From Paractinoplanes ovalisporus (GTDB lineage: Bacteria; Actinomycetota; Actinomycetes; Mycobacteriales; Micromonosporaceae), in assembly GCF_016834655.1 (NCBI RefSeq), contig NZ_JAENHP010000029.1, positions 1 to 64,000 on the forward strand: a stretch of DNA of 64,000 bases, in the 5' to 3' direction. This document shows, piece after piece, positions 41,692 through 49,606 of this stretch; position 1 is the stretch's first letter, and each line of letters starts with the position of its first letter. The translations under genes were made by a program, and so were the position numbers. The notes beneath the pieces were generated by a model, which saw only the letters and a program-made list of their open reading frames with translations, did not search any database and was not told where the DNA came from.

Positions 41692-42678
41692 ATGCGCCTG
41701 CTTGTTATCGGTGGCACCCGGTTCGTCGGCCGTGCCGTGGTCGAGGCCGCCCTCCGCGCCGGCCACGACGTGACCCTCTTCAACCGCGGCCGTACGGCTC
41801 CTGGCCTCTACCCGGACGCGGAAACCGTCGTCGGTGACCGCACCGCCGACCTCGCCCCGCTGGCCGGCCGTGCCTTCGACACCGTGATCGACTGCGCCGG
41901 CTATCAACCCGAGGTCGTACGCATCTCAGCCACCGCCCTGAAGAACAGTGTGGACCGTTACGTCTTCGTCTCGACGGTTTCCGTGTACGCCGATCAGAGC
42001 GTCCCGGCCGACGAGAGTTCCGCCGTGCTCGACGACGACTCGTACGGCGGACGCAAGGCGCGCTGCGAGCGGGTGGTGATCGACGCGTACGGGGAGCGGG
42101 CCCTGATCGCGCGCCCGGGCCTCATCGTGGGGCCGCACGACCCGACCGAGCGTTTCCCGCACTGGCCCCGGCGGCTCGCGCGCGGAGGGCGGGTGCTCGT
42201 GCCGGGGGCGCCGGAGGATCCGATGCAGCTGATCGACGTACGGGATCTGGGGAATTGGCTCGTCGCCGCGGACGTCACGGGCGTGTTCAACGCGGTGGGC
42301 CCGACGCTGCCGATGCGAGACCTGATCGAGGCCTGCACAACAAAAGAGGCCGGCACAACAAAAGAGGCGGGCACGACGAAAGAGGCCGGCACAACAAAAG
42401 AGACAAACGACGCCGAGCTGGTCTGGGTGCCGACCGCGACGTTGCTCGAAGCGGGCGTCGACCCGTGGATGGGCGTGCCGATGTGGATCGGCGACCCGGA
42501 AGCGGCCGCGGCCAACCTGGTCAGCGGCGAGCGCGCGCGACAAGCAGGCCTGGTCACGCGGCCGGTGCGGGAGACCGCGGCCGACGTGCTGGCCTGGGAC
42601 ATCGCGCGGGGCGGACCGACCGACGACCCGTTCCCGGCGGAGGCCGAGGAGAAGCTGCTCAGTCGAGTGTCAGGTTGA
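41692..42678 (+). CDS. NAD-dependent epimerase/dehydratase family protein
   Basis: 328 residues. MRLLVIGGTRFVGRAVVEAAL is the NAD-binding GxxxxxG segment; DTVIDCAGY, FVSTVSVYAD and YGGRKARCERVV (Tyr/Lys) complete an extended SDR resembling reductases that act on sugar nucleotides or isoprenoids. Between DLIEAC and DAELVWVP is an insert of a TTKEAG hexapeptide repeated 3.7 times, absent from the expected fold and unusually AT-rich. The 3' end overlaps the convergent GNAT gene by 20 bases. Confidence 0.87.
   Translation: MRLLVIGGTRFVGRAVVEAALRAGHDVTLFNRGRTAPGLYPDAETVVGDRTADLAPLAGRAFDTVIDCAGYQPEVVRISATALKNSVDRYVFVSTVSVYADQSVPADESSAVLDDDSYGGRKARCERVVIDAYGERALIARPGLIVGPHDPTERFPHWPRRLARGGRVLVPGAPEDPMQLIDVRDLGNWLVAADVTGVFNAVGPTLPMRDLIEACTTKEAGTTKEAGTTKEAGTTKETNDAELVWVPTATLLEAGVDPWMGVPMWIGDPEAAAANLVSGERARQAGLVTRPVRETAADVLAWDIARGGPTDDPFPAEAEEKLLSRVSG
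42337..42405 (+). repeat. 18-bp in-frame repeat inside the epimerase gene
   Basis: ACAACAAAAGAGGCCGGC recurs 3.7 times with synonymous changes (GCC/GCG, ACA/ACG). Codons AAA, ACA and GAG are rare elsewhere in this gene, so the insert is compositionally foreign. Confidence 0.92.
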
Positions 42679-43084
42679 GCATGTCGAGGCCCGTGACCGG
42701 CCGGAACCCGGCGGCGGCATAGAGCGCGTGCGCCGGAGCATTGCCGGTCTCCGTCTGCAACGAGACCCGCCGCGCCCCAGCGGCCCGGGCTGCGGCCACC
42801 ACCCAGTCGATCAGCTCCCGGGCCACGCCCTGACGACGGAATCGCGGCGGCACATAGAGGTCGCGCACCATCCAGGCCGTACCCAGGGTCAGCGAAGCCG
42901 GCAGCACGACCGTGGTGACAAAGCCCCGTAACGACGGATCCGCAGCCACCGACAGCCCGCTCGACGCGAGCCACGAGCGGGTGGCGGCGGGCGCGCTGGG
43001 TTCGCCGTAGTGCACGCGGTATTCGTCGAACAGTCCGGCCACCGCCGGGAACCCCGGGTCGGCGGGCGTCACCCAGGCGATCAC
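42659..43084 (-). CDS. GNAT acetyltransferase
   Basis: 141 residues from a GTG that overlaps the APH-type gene's stop (GTGA). The acetyl-CoA loop is RFRRQGVARELIDWVV. VRDLYVPP before it and ETGNAPAHALYAAAGF after it are standard GNAT. Compact single-domain enzymes of this kind modify small amines or protein N-termini; the substrate is not predictable. Coupling to a kinase-fold aminoglycoside-phosphotransferase relative suggests a joint role, perhaps self-resistance (inference). Confidence 0.88.
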   Translation of the reverse strand: MIAWVTPADPGFPAVAGLFDEYRVHYGEPSAPAATRSWLASSGLSVAADPSLRGFVTTVVLPASLTLGTAWMVRDLYVPPRFRRQGVARELIDWVVAAARAAGARRVSLQTETGNAPAHALYAAAGFRPVTGLDMLNLTLD

Positions 43085-43977
43085 AGGTCGGCCAGTTCGG
43101 CGTCGAGCAGGCCGCGCACCCACTGCTGCCGGTCGTCGTCGGCCTCGATGCCGCGGCTGGGTCCTTCGGCGAGCATCAGGAGGTAGAGGTGGATGCGGTA
43201 GAGCGCGATCCGGGTCTGCTCGTCGGCGGTGAACGACTCGATGCCGTAACCGGCGGCGAACGGGTGCGACGGCGTGATCCGCCGGCCCAGTGCGGGTGAC
43301 ACGAAGTCGAGCAGCGGATCGCCGTACAGGTAACGCTCGCCGTCGACCAAGCCGCTGAGCGAACCGTCCGGCGCGGCCAGCACGTTGCCGTCCCAGAGGT
43401 CGAAGTGCAGCAGCGCCGGCCGGATCACGGTGGCCAGCAGCGGGCGGAAGCGGTCGAGGTCAAAGGCAGGGAGCCGTACGTTCCAGGCGTCCGCGTCCGC
43501 CCGCAGCGAATCGATCATGGCAGCGAACGCGGAGGGCCAGGACGAACCGGAGGGCCGGTCACCGGTGTAGCCGAAGTGCTGCCCGGTGAGGGTGTGCACG
43601 CGGGCGACAGCGGCGCCGAGCTGGCGGCGGGCCTCCGTCGACTCGACCTCGGTCAGCGGCGCACCGGGCAGCAGCGTCGAGATGATCCAGTCGTCGGTGT
43701 GCGCCAGGACCACCGGCACCGGCGCGAGATCCCGTACGAGGGAGTAGTAGGTCACCTCGGACGGGAGCATCCCCGCCTCGTACGCGAGAAGGCGAGCCGA
43801 CGGCGGCGGACCCACCTTGACCACCACGTCGCGCCCGTCGGTGAGCGAAGCTCGCCAGACGGCGGCGAAACCGCCCCCGCCCAGCTCGGACGCTTCGGAC
43901 ACGCCGACGCCGAGACCGTCACGGACGATCCCGGCGATGTGGTCGGCTTCCAGAGCGGGCTGGGTCGGACTGCGCAT
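43081..43977 (-). CDS. Aminoglycoside-phosphotransferase-family kinase
   Basis: 298 residues. A kinase-like fold: GGGGFAAVWRASL (nucleotide loop), VVVKVGPP (Lys), the catalytic loop LLHFDLWDGNVL (HxDLxxxN) and LVDGERYLYGDPLLD (metal Asp). The members of this family phosphorylate antibiotics or metabolites; no residue here fixes the substrate. It is coupled to the GNAT gene downstream and 9 bp after the PrsW-like stop. Confidence 0.87.
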   Translation of the reverse strand: MRSPTQPALEADHIAGIVRDGLGVGVSEASELGGGGFAAVWRASLTDGRDVVVKVGPPPSARLLAYEAGMLPSEVTYYSLVRDLAPVPVVLAHTDDWIISTLLPGAPLTEVESTEARRQLGAAVARVHTLTGQHFGYTGDRPSGSSWPSAFAAMIDSLRADADAWNVRLPAFDLDRFRPLLATVIRPALLHFDLWDGNVLAAPDGSLSGLVDGERYLYGDPLLDFVSPALGRRITPSHPFAAGYGIESFTADEQTRIALYRIHLYLLMLAEGPSRGIEADDDRQQWVRGLLDAELADL

Positions 43978-43986
43978 GCGCGAAGA

Positions 43987-44796
43987 CTAGATCGTCAGTG
44001 GGCGCAGCACTGCCCCGTCGAACCGCGTCGCGAAGGCCCGGTAGTGACGCAGGGAGAGAAAGAGCCAGCCCAGGCTGATGACGGCCAGAACCACGTACGC
44101 GATGGGCGACGCGAACGTGTCCCAGCAGGTGTGCAGCACCACCGCGCCGGCGAAGGTGGCCAGGAACGAGAGCACGTGCCGGGTGTTCGGCGCCGCGATC
44201 AGGGCCCACAGGGCGCCCGCGGTGAGGCCGGTCCAGGCGGTGTGCCCGGCCGGGGCGGTCAGGCCGCGGATGAACAGGGTCTGCTCGACGCTGCCGATGT
44301 TGCCGCCCGAGGCCAGCAGCGACGTGAAGCCGTACCCCATGGTCTCGAGGGCCGCGAAACCCATGCCGGACGCGACACCGATGATCAGGCCGTCCGACGG
44401 GAGCCGCCGCTCGTGCCGCGACAGGAACGTGAAGAGCAGGATCACCGGCACGATCAGCTTGGCCGACTCCTCGATGACCGCGACCAGCACCATCGGCAGC
44501 ACGCCGAGCTTGTGCAGGGTGTCGTACTCGAGCGTGCCGGCCACCACGATGCCGATGACCCCACCGAAGAACGCGGCGATCACCAGCGCCGAGGCGGGCA
44601 CCTGCCATCGGCCCGTACGGGCTTGGGCGAACGTGAGGAAGGAGAGCGGGACGACCGTCGCGCCGAGCAGGATCAGGGCCGGCACGAGGTTGGGGTTCTG
44701 CGTGTGAACGAGCGTCCGCAGCACGATGGCGTAGAGAGCAAGTCCGGTGACCAGGACGCCTAGCCAGGCCCACCGGCGGGGGTTCGATTCGCGCAT
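43987..44796 (-). CDS. PrsW-family intramembrane metalloprotease
   Basis: 269 residues with about eight membrane helices. IEESAK (EExxK), GFAALETMGYG (FxxxE region), RGLTAPAGHTAWTG and VLHTCWDTF (His/Asp metal ligands) match PrsW proteases, which cleave anti-sigma factors in Bacillus (established there). No sigma/anti-sigma pair is close, so the substrate is unknown. It is first of a three-gene run with the APH-type and GNAT genes. Confidence 0.87.
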   Translation of the reverse strand: MRESNPRRWAWLGVLVTGLALYAIVLRTLVHTQNPNLVPALILLGATVVPLSFLTFAQARTGRWQVPASALVIAAFFGGVIGIVVAGTLEYDTLHKLGVLPMVLVAVIEESAKLIVPVILLFTFLSRHERRLPSDGLIIGVASGMGFAALETMGYGFTSLLASGGNIGSVEQTLFIRGLTAPAGHTAWTGLTAGALWALIAAPNTRHVLSFLATFAGAVVLHTCWDTFASPIAYVVLAVISLGWLFLSLRHYRAFATRFDGAVLRPLTI

Positions 44797-44851
44797 GCCG
44801 CGCTTCTACCCCGCCGGTGAAATCGACTAGCGGAAATGCGACGGACGTCGC

Positions 44852-44925
44852 TCAGTGTGCGACGGCGGTCACGGAAGTCGACGAGCGACTGCGGTCACGG
44901 AGTCAGTGCGCGACGGCCATCACGG
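44852..44925 (-). repeat. Diverged duplication of the MFS gene's 3' end
   Basis: The last 23 bases of the MFS gene (plus-strand 44903-44925) recur at 44852-44874, 51 bp away, with 20 of 23 identical, including the CAC-TGA terminus. A weaker partial copy (CGACTGCGGTCACGGAG) lies between them. Confidence 0.75.
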
Positions 44926-46156
44926 GTTCGCCGGTCTCGACCGGGAGCCGGCTCGGCCGGACGACGACCCACAGCACGCCCACGGAGGCGACCATCGTGC
45001 CCGCCACCACGATCGCCATGGCCAGTGCGCTGTTGCCGAGCACACCGACCAGCGGTGCGGCCAGGGCGCCGACGCCGAACTGCACGGCGCCGAGCAGTGC
45101 GGCCGCGGTTCCGGCGGCCTCGCCGTGGCGGGACAGCGCCAGGGCCGGGGCGTTCGGCATGGCCAGGCCGACCGTGGCCAGCACCAGCCACAGCGGGATC
45201 AGCACGCCGGCCAGCCCGCCGAAGCCGGTGAGCGCGAACACCAGGAAGATCACGCCGAACACCGCGCCCGCGACCAGCGCGCCGCCCAGGATCTGCACCG
45301 GCTGCCAGCGGCGGAGCAGGCGCACGTTGAACTGGGTGGCGCCGATCAGGCCGATCGCGCCGCCGGCGAAGACGTACGCGAACTGCTGCTCGTCCATCCC
45401 GTACTCCTCCTGGAACACGAAGGACGAGCCCGAGACGTACGCGAACAGGGCCGAGAACGCGAGTGCGGCGACCAGGATCAGACCCACGTACGAACGGTCG
45501 GTGAAGAGCCGCCCGTAGTCGCGCAGGGTGCCCACGACACCGCCGCTGCGCCGTCGCTCGACGGGCAGGGTCTCGGGCAGGAACAGCGCGGTCGCCGTCA
45601 TGATCGCGATCGCGGCCACGGTCAGCACGACGAAGACGCCGCGCCACGAGGTCCAGTTGAGCACCACGCCACCGATGGTGGGCGCGAGGATCGGGGCCAC
45701 GCCGACGACCAGCATGAGGCGGGAGAAGAGCTTGGCCGCGGCGAGCCCGCTGAACAGGTCACGCACGATCGCCATGGCGACCACCGAGGCGGCCGCGGCG
45801 CCCAGGCCCTGCAGGACCCGCAGGGTGCCGAGCACGGCCAGGTTGGGCGCGACGACACAGAGAACAGAGGCCAGCACGTGGACGCCGACACCCGCGAGCA
45901 GCGGCATGCGGCGCCCGATGGCGTCGGAGAGCGGTCCCACCAGCAACTGCCCGAGCGCCAGCCCCAGCAGCGTGCCGGTCAGCGTGAGCTGGACGGCGGC
46001 CTCGGTGGTGTGCAGGTCGGTGGTGATCGTCGGGAGCGACGGCAGGTACATGTCGATCGTCAGCGGCCCGAGCGCGGTGAGGAAACCCAACACGAGGACG
46101 ATGCGGAGGCGGCGGCCTGCGGGCAGCAGTTCGCCAGGGGAAAGTTCAGCGCGCAT
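44903..46156 (-). CDS. Bcr/CflA-type MFS drug efflux transporter
   Basis: 417 residues with 12 membrane helices. TIDMYLPSLP in helix 1, GQLLVGPLSDAIGRRMPLLAG (loop 2-3 motif A) and RVLQGLGAAAASVVAMAIVRDLF are hallmarks of the Bcr/CflA multidrug branch. ATG 46154-46156 is chosen; a TTG four codons upstream sits almost on the GGGAGG ribosome-binding site. It is divergent from another MFS gene, with a shared operator-like pair between them. Confidence 0.9.
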   Translation of the reverse strand: MRAELSPGELLPAGRRLRIVLVLGFLTALGPLTIDMYLPSLPTITTDLHTTEAAVQLTLTGTLLGLALGQLLVGPLSDAIGRRMPLLAGVGVHVLASVLCVVAPNLAVLGTLRVLQGLGAAAASVVAMAIVRDLFSGLAAAKLFSRLMLVVGVAPILAPTIGGVVLNWTSWRGVFVVLTVAAIAIMTATALFLPETLPVERRRSGGVVGTLRDYGRLFTDRSYVGLILVAALAFSALFAYVSGSSFVFQEEYGMDEQQFAYVFAGGAIGLIGATQFNVRLLRRWQPVQILGGALVAGAVFGVIFLVFALTGFGGLAGVLIPLWLVLATVGLAMPNAPALALSRHGEAAGTAAALLGAVQFGVGALAAPLVGVLGNSALAMAIVVAGTMVASVGVLWVVVRPSRLPVETGEPVMAVAH

Positions 46157-46203
46157 ATTCAGCCACAAGTCCTCCCGCCCACGGATTCTTCCGGGTCGTA
46201 ATG

Positions 46204-46306
46204 GTGATCACAACCTGGCCGAATCGCGGAAATCGGCTTGACGACCTGGGAAAACGATCAGTGACGGGACGCACGTGTGGCGTGGGCCGCGATCGGTTGT
46301 GACCAC
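46204..46306. promoter_or_regulatory. Paired distant inverted sites between divergent MFS genes
   Basis: GTGATCACAACC (46204-46215) and GGTTGTGACCAC (46295-46306) are inverted copies (11 of 12). Each lies near one gene's start. They may bind one regulator acting on both promoters; no regulator gene is adjacent. Confidence 0.5.
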
Positions 46307-46366
46307 GGCGGAACCGGAGAAAAGTATTCGTCGTACGTGCGACAAATGCGAGTGAAAGGCGACCCC

Positions 46367-47716
46367 GTGCCCCTGCGTCCCTCAGCAAGGGCCTGGGCGG
46401 TCTGGGCCGTCGGCCTCGCCGCGTACATCGTCGCAGTGCTGCACCGCACCTCGCTCGGCGTGGCCGGGCTCGACGCGCAGCACCGCTTCGGCATCGGCGC
46501 CGGAGCTCTGGCCTCGTTCGCCGTGCTGCAACTTCTCGTCTACGCCGGCCTCCAGGTGCCGGTCGGGGTGCTGCTCGACCGGTTCGGCTCACTGCGTCTG
46601 GTGGTCAGCGGCGGCGTGCTGATGGCGGCCGGTCAGGCGATCATGGCGACCACCGATCACGTGGGCGGCGCCGTGCTCGCCCGCATCCTGGTCGGCGCGG
46701 GCGACGCGATGACCTTCATCAGCGTGCTGCGCCTGGTGCCCCAGTGGTTCCCGGCCCGGCGGGTGCCGGTGCTGACCCAGGTGACCGGCCTGGCCGGACA
46801 GGCGGGACAGGTGCTCTCGGCCGTGCCGCTGGCCGCCATGCTGGCCGGCCCCGGCTGGAGCACCGCGTTCCTCGCGACCGCGGGCGCCGGGGTCTTCGTG
46901 GCGGTCGCCGCGTTCCTGGCGCTGCACGACACCCCGGAGCGGCGGATCAGCAACGGCGCCGCCGTCACCATGCGCCAGCTGGGTCACGACCTGGGCAGCG
47001 CGTGGCGGCACCCGGGCACCCGGCTCGGCCTGTGGACACACTTCACCACCCAGTTCACCGGCACCGTGTTCGCGCTGATGTGGGGCTTCCCGTTCCTCAT
47101 CGCCGGCCAAGGCCTGCCCCAGGAGACGGCGAGCGCCCTGCTCACCCTGTTCGTGCTGGTCGGCATGGCGGCCGGCCCGCTGATCGGGATGCTCGTGCAG
47201 CGGCATCCGCTGCGCCGCTCGTGGCTGGTGCTCGGTGTGATCGGGGCCAACGCGGCCGGGTGGGGGCTGGTGCTGGCGTGGCCCGGCCACGCGCCGATGC
47301 CGGTGCTGGTGGTGCTGATCGTCGCGCTCGGCCTCGGTGGCCCGGGCTCGATGATCGGCTTCGACTACGCCCGCACGTTCAACCCGCCGAGCCGCCTCGG
47401 CACCGCCACCGGAGTCGTGAACGTCGGGGGTTTTGTCGCCTCGCTGTTGTCGATCGAATTGATCGGCCTGATTCTCGACGCGCGCACCGGCGGGTCGGCC
47501 GCGTATGACATCACCGACTTCAAAGTGGCCATGTCGGTGCAATACCTCTTCATGATCGTCGGCGTCGCCGGAATTCTGCGAACCCGCAGGCTGGCCCGGC
47601 GACGCATGGCCGAGGAGGGTGTCGTGGTTCGCCCGTTGCGCGAGGTCTGGGCCGAACGGCGGGGTTTAGCGATCGGGCAGGCGGTAAAGGCACAGAGCCT
47701 GACGAGACAGGAGTAA
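46367..47716 (+). CDS. MFS transporter
   Basis: 449 residues with 12 membrane helices. YIVAVLHRTSLGVAGLDAQHRFG, VPVGVLLDRFGSLRLVVSGG (motif A) and FDYARTFNPPSRLGTATGVVNVGGF mark a nitrate/hexuronate-like MFS group often found in actinomycetes. The cargo is unknown. GTG 46367 is chosen because AAAGG lies 7 bases upstream and the membrane core begins right after it; ATG 46346 would only add a hydrophilic extension. Confidence 0.87.
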   Translation: MPLRPSARAWAVWAVGLAAYIVAVLHRTSLGVAGLDAQHRFGIGAGALASFAVLQLLVYAGLQVPVGVLLDRFGSLRLVVSGGVLMAAGQAIMATTDHVGGAVLARILVGAGDAMTFISVLRLVPQWFPARRVPVLTQVTGLAGQAGQVLSAVPLAAMLAGPGWSTAFLATAGAGVFVAVAAFLALHDTPERRISNGAAVTMRQLGHDLGSAWRHPGTRLGLWTHFTTQFTGTVFALMWGFPFLIAGQGLPQETASALLTLFVLVGMAAGPLIGMLVQRHPLRRSWLVLGVIGANAAGWGLVLAWPGHAPMPVLVVLIVALGLGGPGSMIGFDYARTFNPPSRLGTATGVVNVGGFVASLLSIELIGLILDARTGGSAAYDITDFKVAMSVQYLFMIVGVAGILRTRRLARRRMAEEGVVVRPLREVWAERRGLAIGQAVKAQSLTRQE

Positions 47717-47730
47717 GGGCAGAGGAGGAC

Positions 47731-48495
47731 ATGACCGAGCACGCACCGGCCAAGATCTGGTCCGGCATCGACATCCCCAAGACCATCGCAGGAACCCTGG
47801 CCGCGGTCTCCGCCGCGTTTCTGGGCTCCTTCCTAGGCGTCGCAGGAACACTGATCGGCGCGGCCGTGGCGAGCATCGTCGGGTCGGTCGGCACCGAGCT
47901 CTACACCCGCTTCATCCACCGCGGCACGAACACCATCAAGTCGACCTTCGTGACCGCCCCGGCGGCCGTGGGCACACCGTCCGTGGCTGCGGCCGAGGAC
48001 GAAGTGCCGTCGGACGAGCCGGTCGAGAAGGCGCCGGCGAAGATGCGCTGGGGCCGTATCAGCCTCGCCGCCGCCGCGGTGTTCGTGCTGGCCATGGGCT
48101 CGCTGCTCGCGGTCGAGCTGTTCATGGGCCGCACCGTCGCCGACGCCGTCGGGCACAAGACCAGCTCGAGCACGACGATCGGCTCGGTGTTCGGCAGCGA
48201 CAACAAGAGCGACAGCACGCCCACACCTGCTCCGTCGGAGTCGGAGGCACCGGCCTCGGCCTCGGCCGACCCCACCGACACGTCGGAGACCACGGCCCCG
48301 ACCGACGCACCCAGCGCCGGCCCCACCGGGACGACCGAGCCCACCGAGCCCACCACCGACCCGCAGCAGACCGGCGGGACGGACCAGGGCACCACGCCGA
48401 CCGGGGAACCCACCCAGGCGCCGGCCGAGGGGCAGACTGAGCAGGACCAGCAGGACCAGCAGCAGCAACAGCAGAACGGCGACGGGACGGAGTAG
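47731..48495 (+). CDS. Two-helix membrane protein with Thr/Pro/Gln-rich tail
   Basis: 254 residues. A Gly-rich helical hairpin (about 18-55, TIAGTLAAVSAAFLGSFLGVAGTLIGAAVASIVG) near the N-terminus, a second membrane segment (about 110-130), then an extracytoplasmic low-complexity tail of Thr, Pro, Ser and Glu ending in DQQDQQQQQQNGDGTE. No enzymatic domain. The tail probably spans the cell wall. It lies 14 bp after the MFS gene and 3 bp before the DinB-like gene, so all three may be one transcript. Confidence 0.75.
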   Translation: MTEHAPAKIWSGIDIPKTIAGTLAAVSAAFLGSFLGVAGTLIGAAVASIVGSVGTELYTRFIHRGTNTIKSTFVTAPAAVGTPSVAAAEDEVPSDEPVEKAPAKMRWGRISLAAAAVFVLAMGSLLAVELFMGRTVADAVGHKTSSSTTIGSVFGSDNKSDSTPTPAPSESEAPASASADPTDTSETTAPTDAPSAGPTGTTEPTEPTTDPQQTGGTDQGTTPTGEPTQAPAEGQTEQDQQDQQQQQQNGDGTE

Positions 48496-48498
48496 TTC

Positions 48499-48996
48499 AT
48501 GGACGCCAAGGGCGTACTGACGGAGGCCTTCGGCCGCCTCCCCGAACTGGTGGAGACGGCGGTGCAGGGGCTCAGCCCCGAGCAGCTGCGGTGGCGGCCG
48601 GCCGAGGGCGCCAACTCGATCGGCTGGCTGGTCTGGCACCTGACCCGGGTGCAGGACGACCACGTGGCCGAGGTGATGGGCGTCGAGCAGATCTACGCCA
48701 CCGGCGAGTGGCCGGCGCGGTTCGGGCGCAAAGACACGGCCGAGACCGGGTACGGGCATGACGCGTCGCAGGTGGCGGAGATCGTGCCGGAGAACGCCCA
48801 GGCGCTTCTCGACTACTACCAGGCGGTCCACGACCGTACGGTGGCGTATCTGTCCGGCCTGACCGAGGAGGACCTGGACCGGGTGGTCGACGACAACTGG
48901 GACCCGCCCGTGACCCTCGGCGTACGCCTGATCAGCGTCTATGACGACGACGCGCAGCACGCGGGTCAGGCCGCGTACATCCGAAGCCTGTTCTGA
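48499..48996 (+). CDS. DinB/DUF664-family protein
   Basis: 165 residues of the four-helix DinB fold: WRPAEGANSIGWLVWHLTRVQDDHV (metal His in HLTRVQDDH) and DDDAQHAGQAAYIRSLF (third His near the end). Related enzymes are thiol-dependent (mycothiol or bacillithiol) S-transferases or isomerases (family knowledge), so a detoxification role is plausible. Followed by a strong terminator. Confidence 0.87.
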   Translation: MDAKGVLTEAFGRLPELVETAVQGLSPEQLRWRPAEGANSIGWLVWHLTRVQDDHVAEVMGVEQIYATGEWPARFGRKDTAETGYGHDASQVAEIVPENAQALLDYYQAVHDRTVAYLSGLTEEDLDRVVDDNWDPPVTLGVRLISVYDDDAQHAGQAAYIRSLF

Positions 48997-49002
48997 AACA
49001 CC

Positions 49003-49041
49003 CGTCAGCGGAGGCCGGCCCAGCGTCGGCCTCCGCTGACG
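49003..49041 (+). terminator. 15-bp hairpin terminator
   Basis: CGTCAGCGGAGGCCG (49003-49017) pairs perfectly with CGGCCTCCGCTGACG (49027-49041). Confidence 0.88.
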
Positions 49042-49135
49042 TATATAGAGACAGTGACATTCATCATGATTTACCGGGATCTATGCGGGTAGTCGATCAC
49101 CACGGCAACAGAGCGATTCCTGAGGAGGAATTATC

Positions 49136-49549
49136 TTGCGCAGTGGAAAAGTCATCCGATCCCTGTTCGTAGGGATGGTGGCCACGGGGGCCGTCATCGC
49201 AGGAGGCTCCGCGGCCAACGCCGCCGGTCCGGAGGTCGCACCGGATCCCGATGCCTGGATGGGCACCGCGACCATGGATTACAACCGCCCCGCCGACGGT
49301 GGCGGGCGCGGTGACGTCGTGACGCCGAGCGCGACCGCCCCCAACTGCATCAACCTGTCCGTCGAGTACGGCAGCGTCGGTACGGTCATGTGGGCCACCG
49401 TGGTCAACCGGTGCGGCAGCAACCAGCGCATCAACATCGTGGTGCAGAACGCGCCCGACAGCGGGTGCTTCACGCTGCAGAACGGTTATCAGCAGCGCTG
49501 GACCTTCGCCGGCATCAACCCGAAGGTGACCCGGATCGACTCCTGCTGA
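49136..49549 (+). CDS. Small secreted four-cysteine protein, possibly alpha-amylase-inhibitor-like
   Basis: 137 residues from TTG 49136 (AGGAGG 8 bases upstream). Signal peptide cleaved near ANAA (about 29). The mature part has four cysteines spaced as APNC...NRC...SGC...DSC, like the two-disulfide beta-sandwich inhibitors of alpha-amylase from Streptomyces (family knowledge). The inhibitory Trp-Arg-Tyr triad after the first cysteine is not present; VEYGS stands there. The fold is therefore plausible but inhibition of amylase is doubtful. Monocistronic between two terminators. Confidence 0.65.
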   Translation: MRSGKVIRSLFVGMVATGAVIAGGSAANAAGPEVAPDPDAWMGTATMDYNRPADGGGRGDVVTPSATAPNCINLSVEYGSVGTVMWATVVNRCGSNQRINIVVQNAPDSGCFTLQNGYQQRWTFAGINPKVTRIDSC

Positions 49550-49563
49550 GAGTCGAGATGAAC

Positions 49564-49599
49564 AAAAGCCCCCTCTGCCGTTCGGCGGAGGGGGCTTTT
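49564..49599. terminator. Bidirectional terminator hairpin
   Basis: AAAAGCCCCCTCTGCC (49564-49579) and GGCGGAGGGGGCTTTT (49584-49599) pair with one mismatch; A- and T-runs flank both sides, so it serves the secreted-protein gene and the convergent kinase operon. Confidence 0.88.
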
Positions 49600-49606
49600 C
49601 GGCGGA

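Noticed and set aside
44770..44800. tRNA-like GGTTCGATTC motif
   Set aside because: It lies within the start of the PrsW-like gene, and no cloverleaf can be drawn around it.
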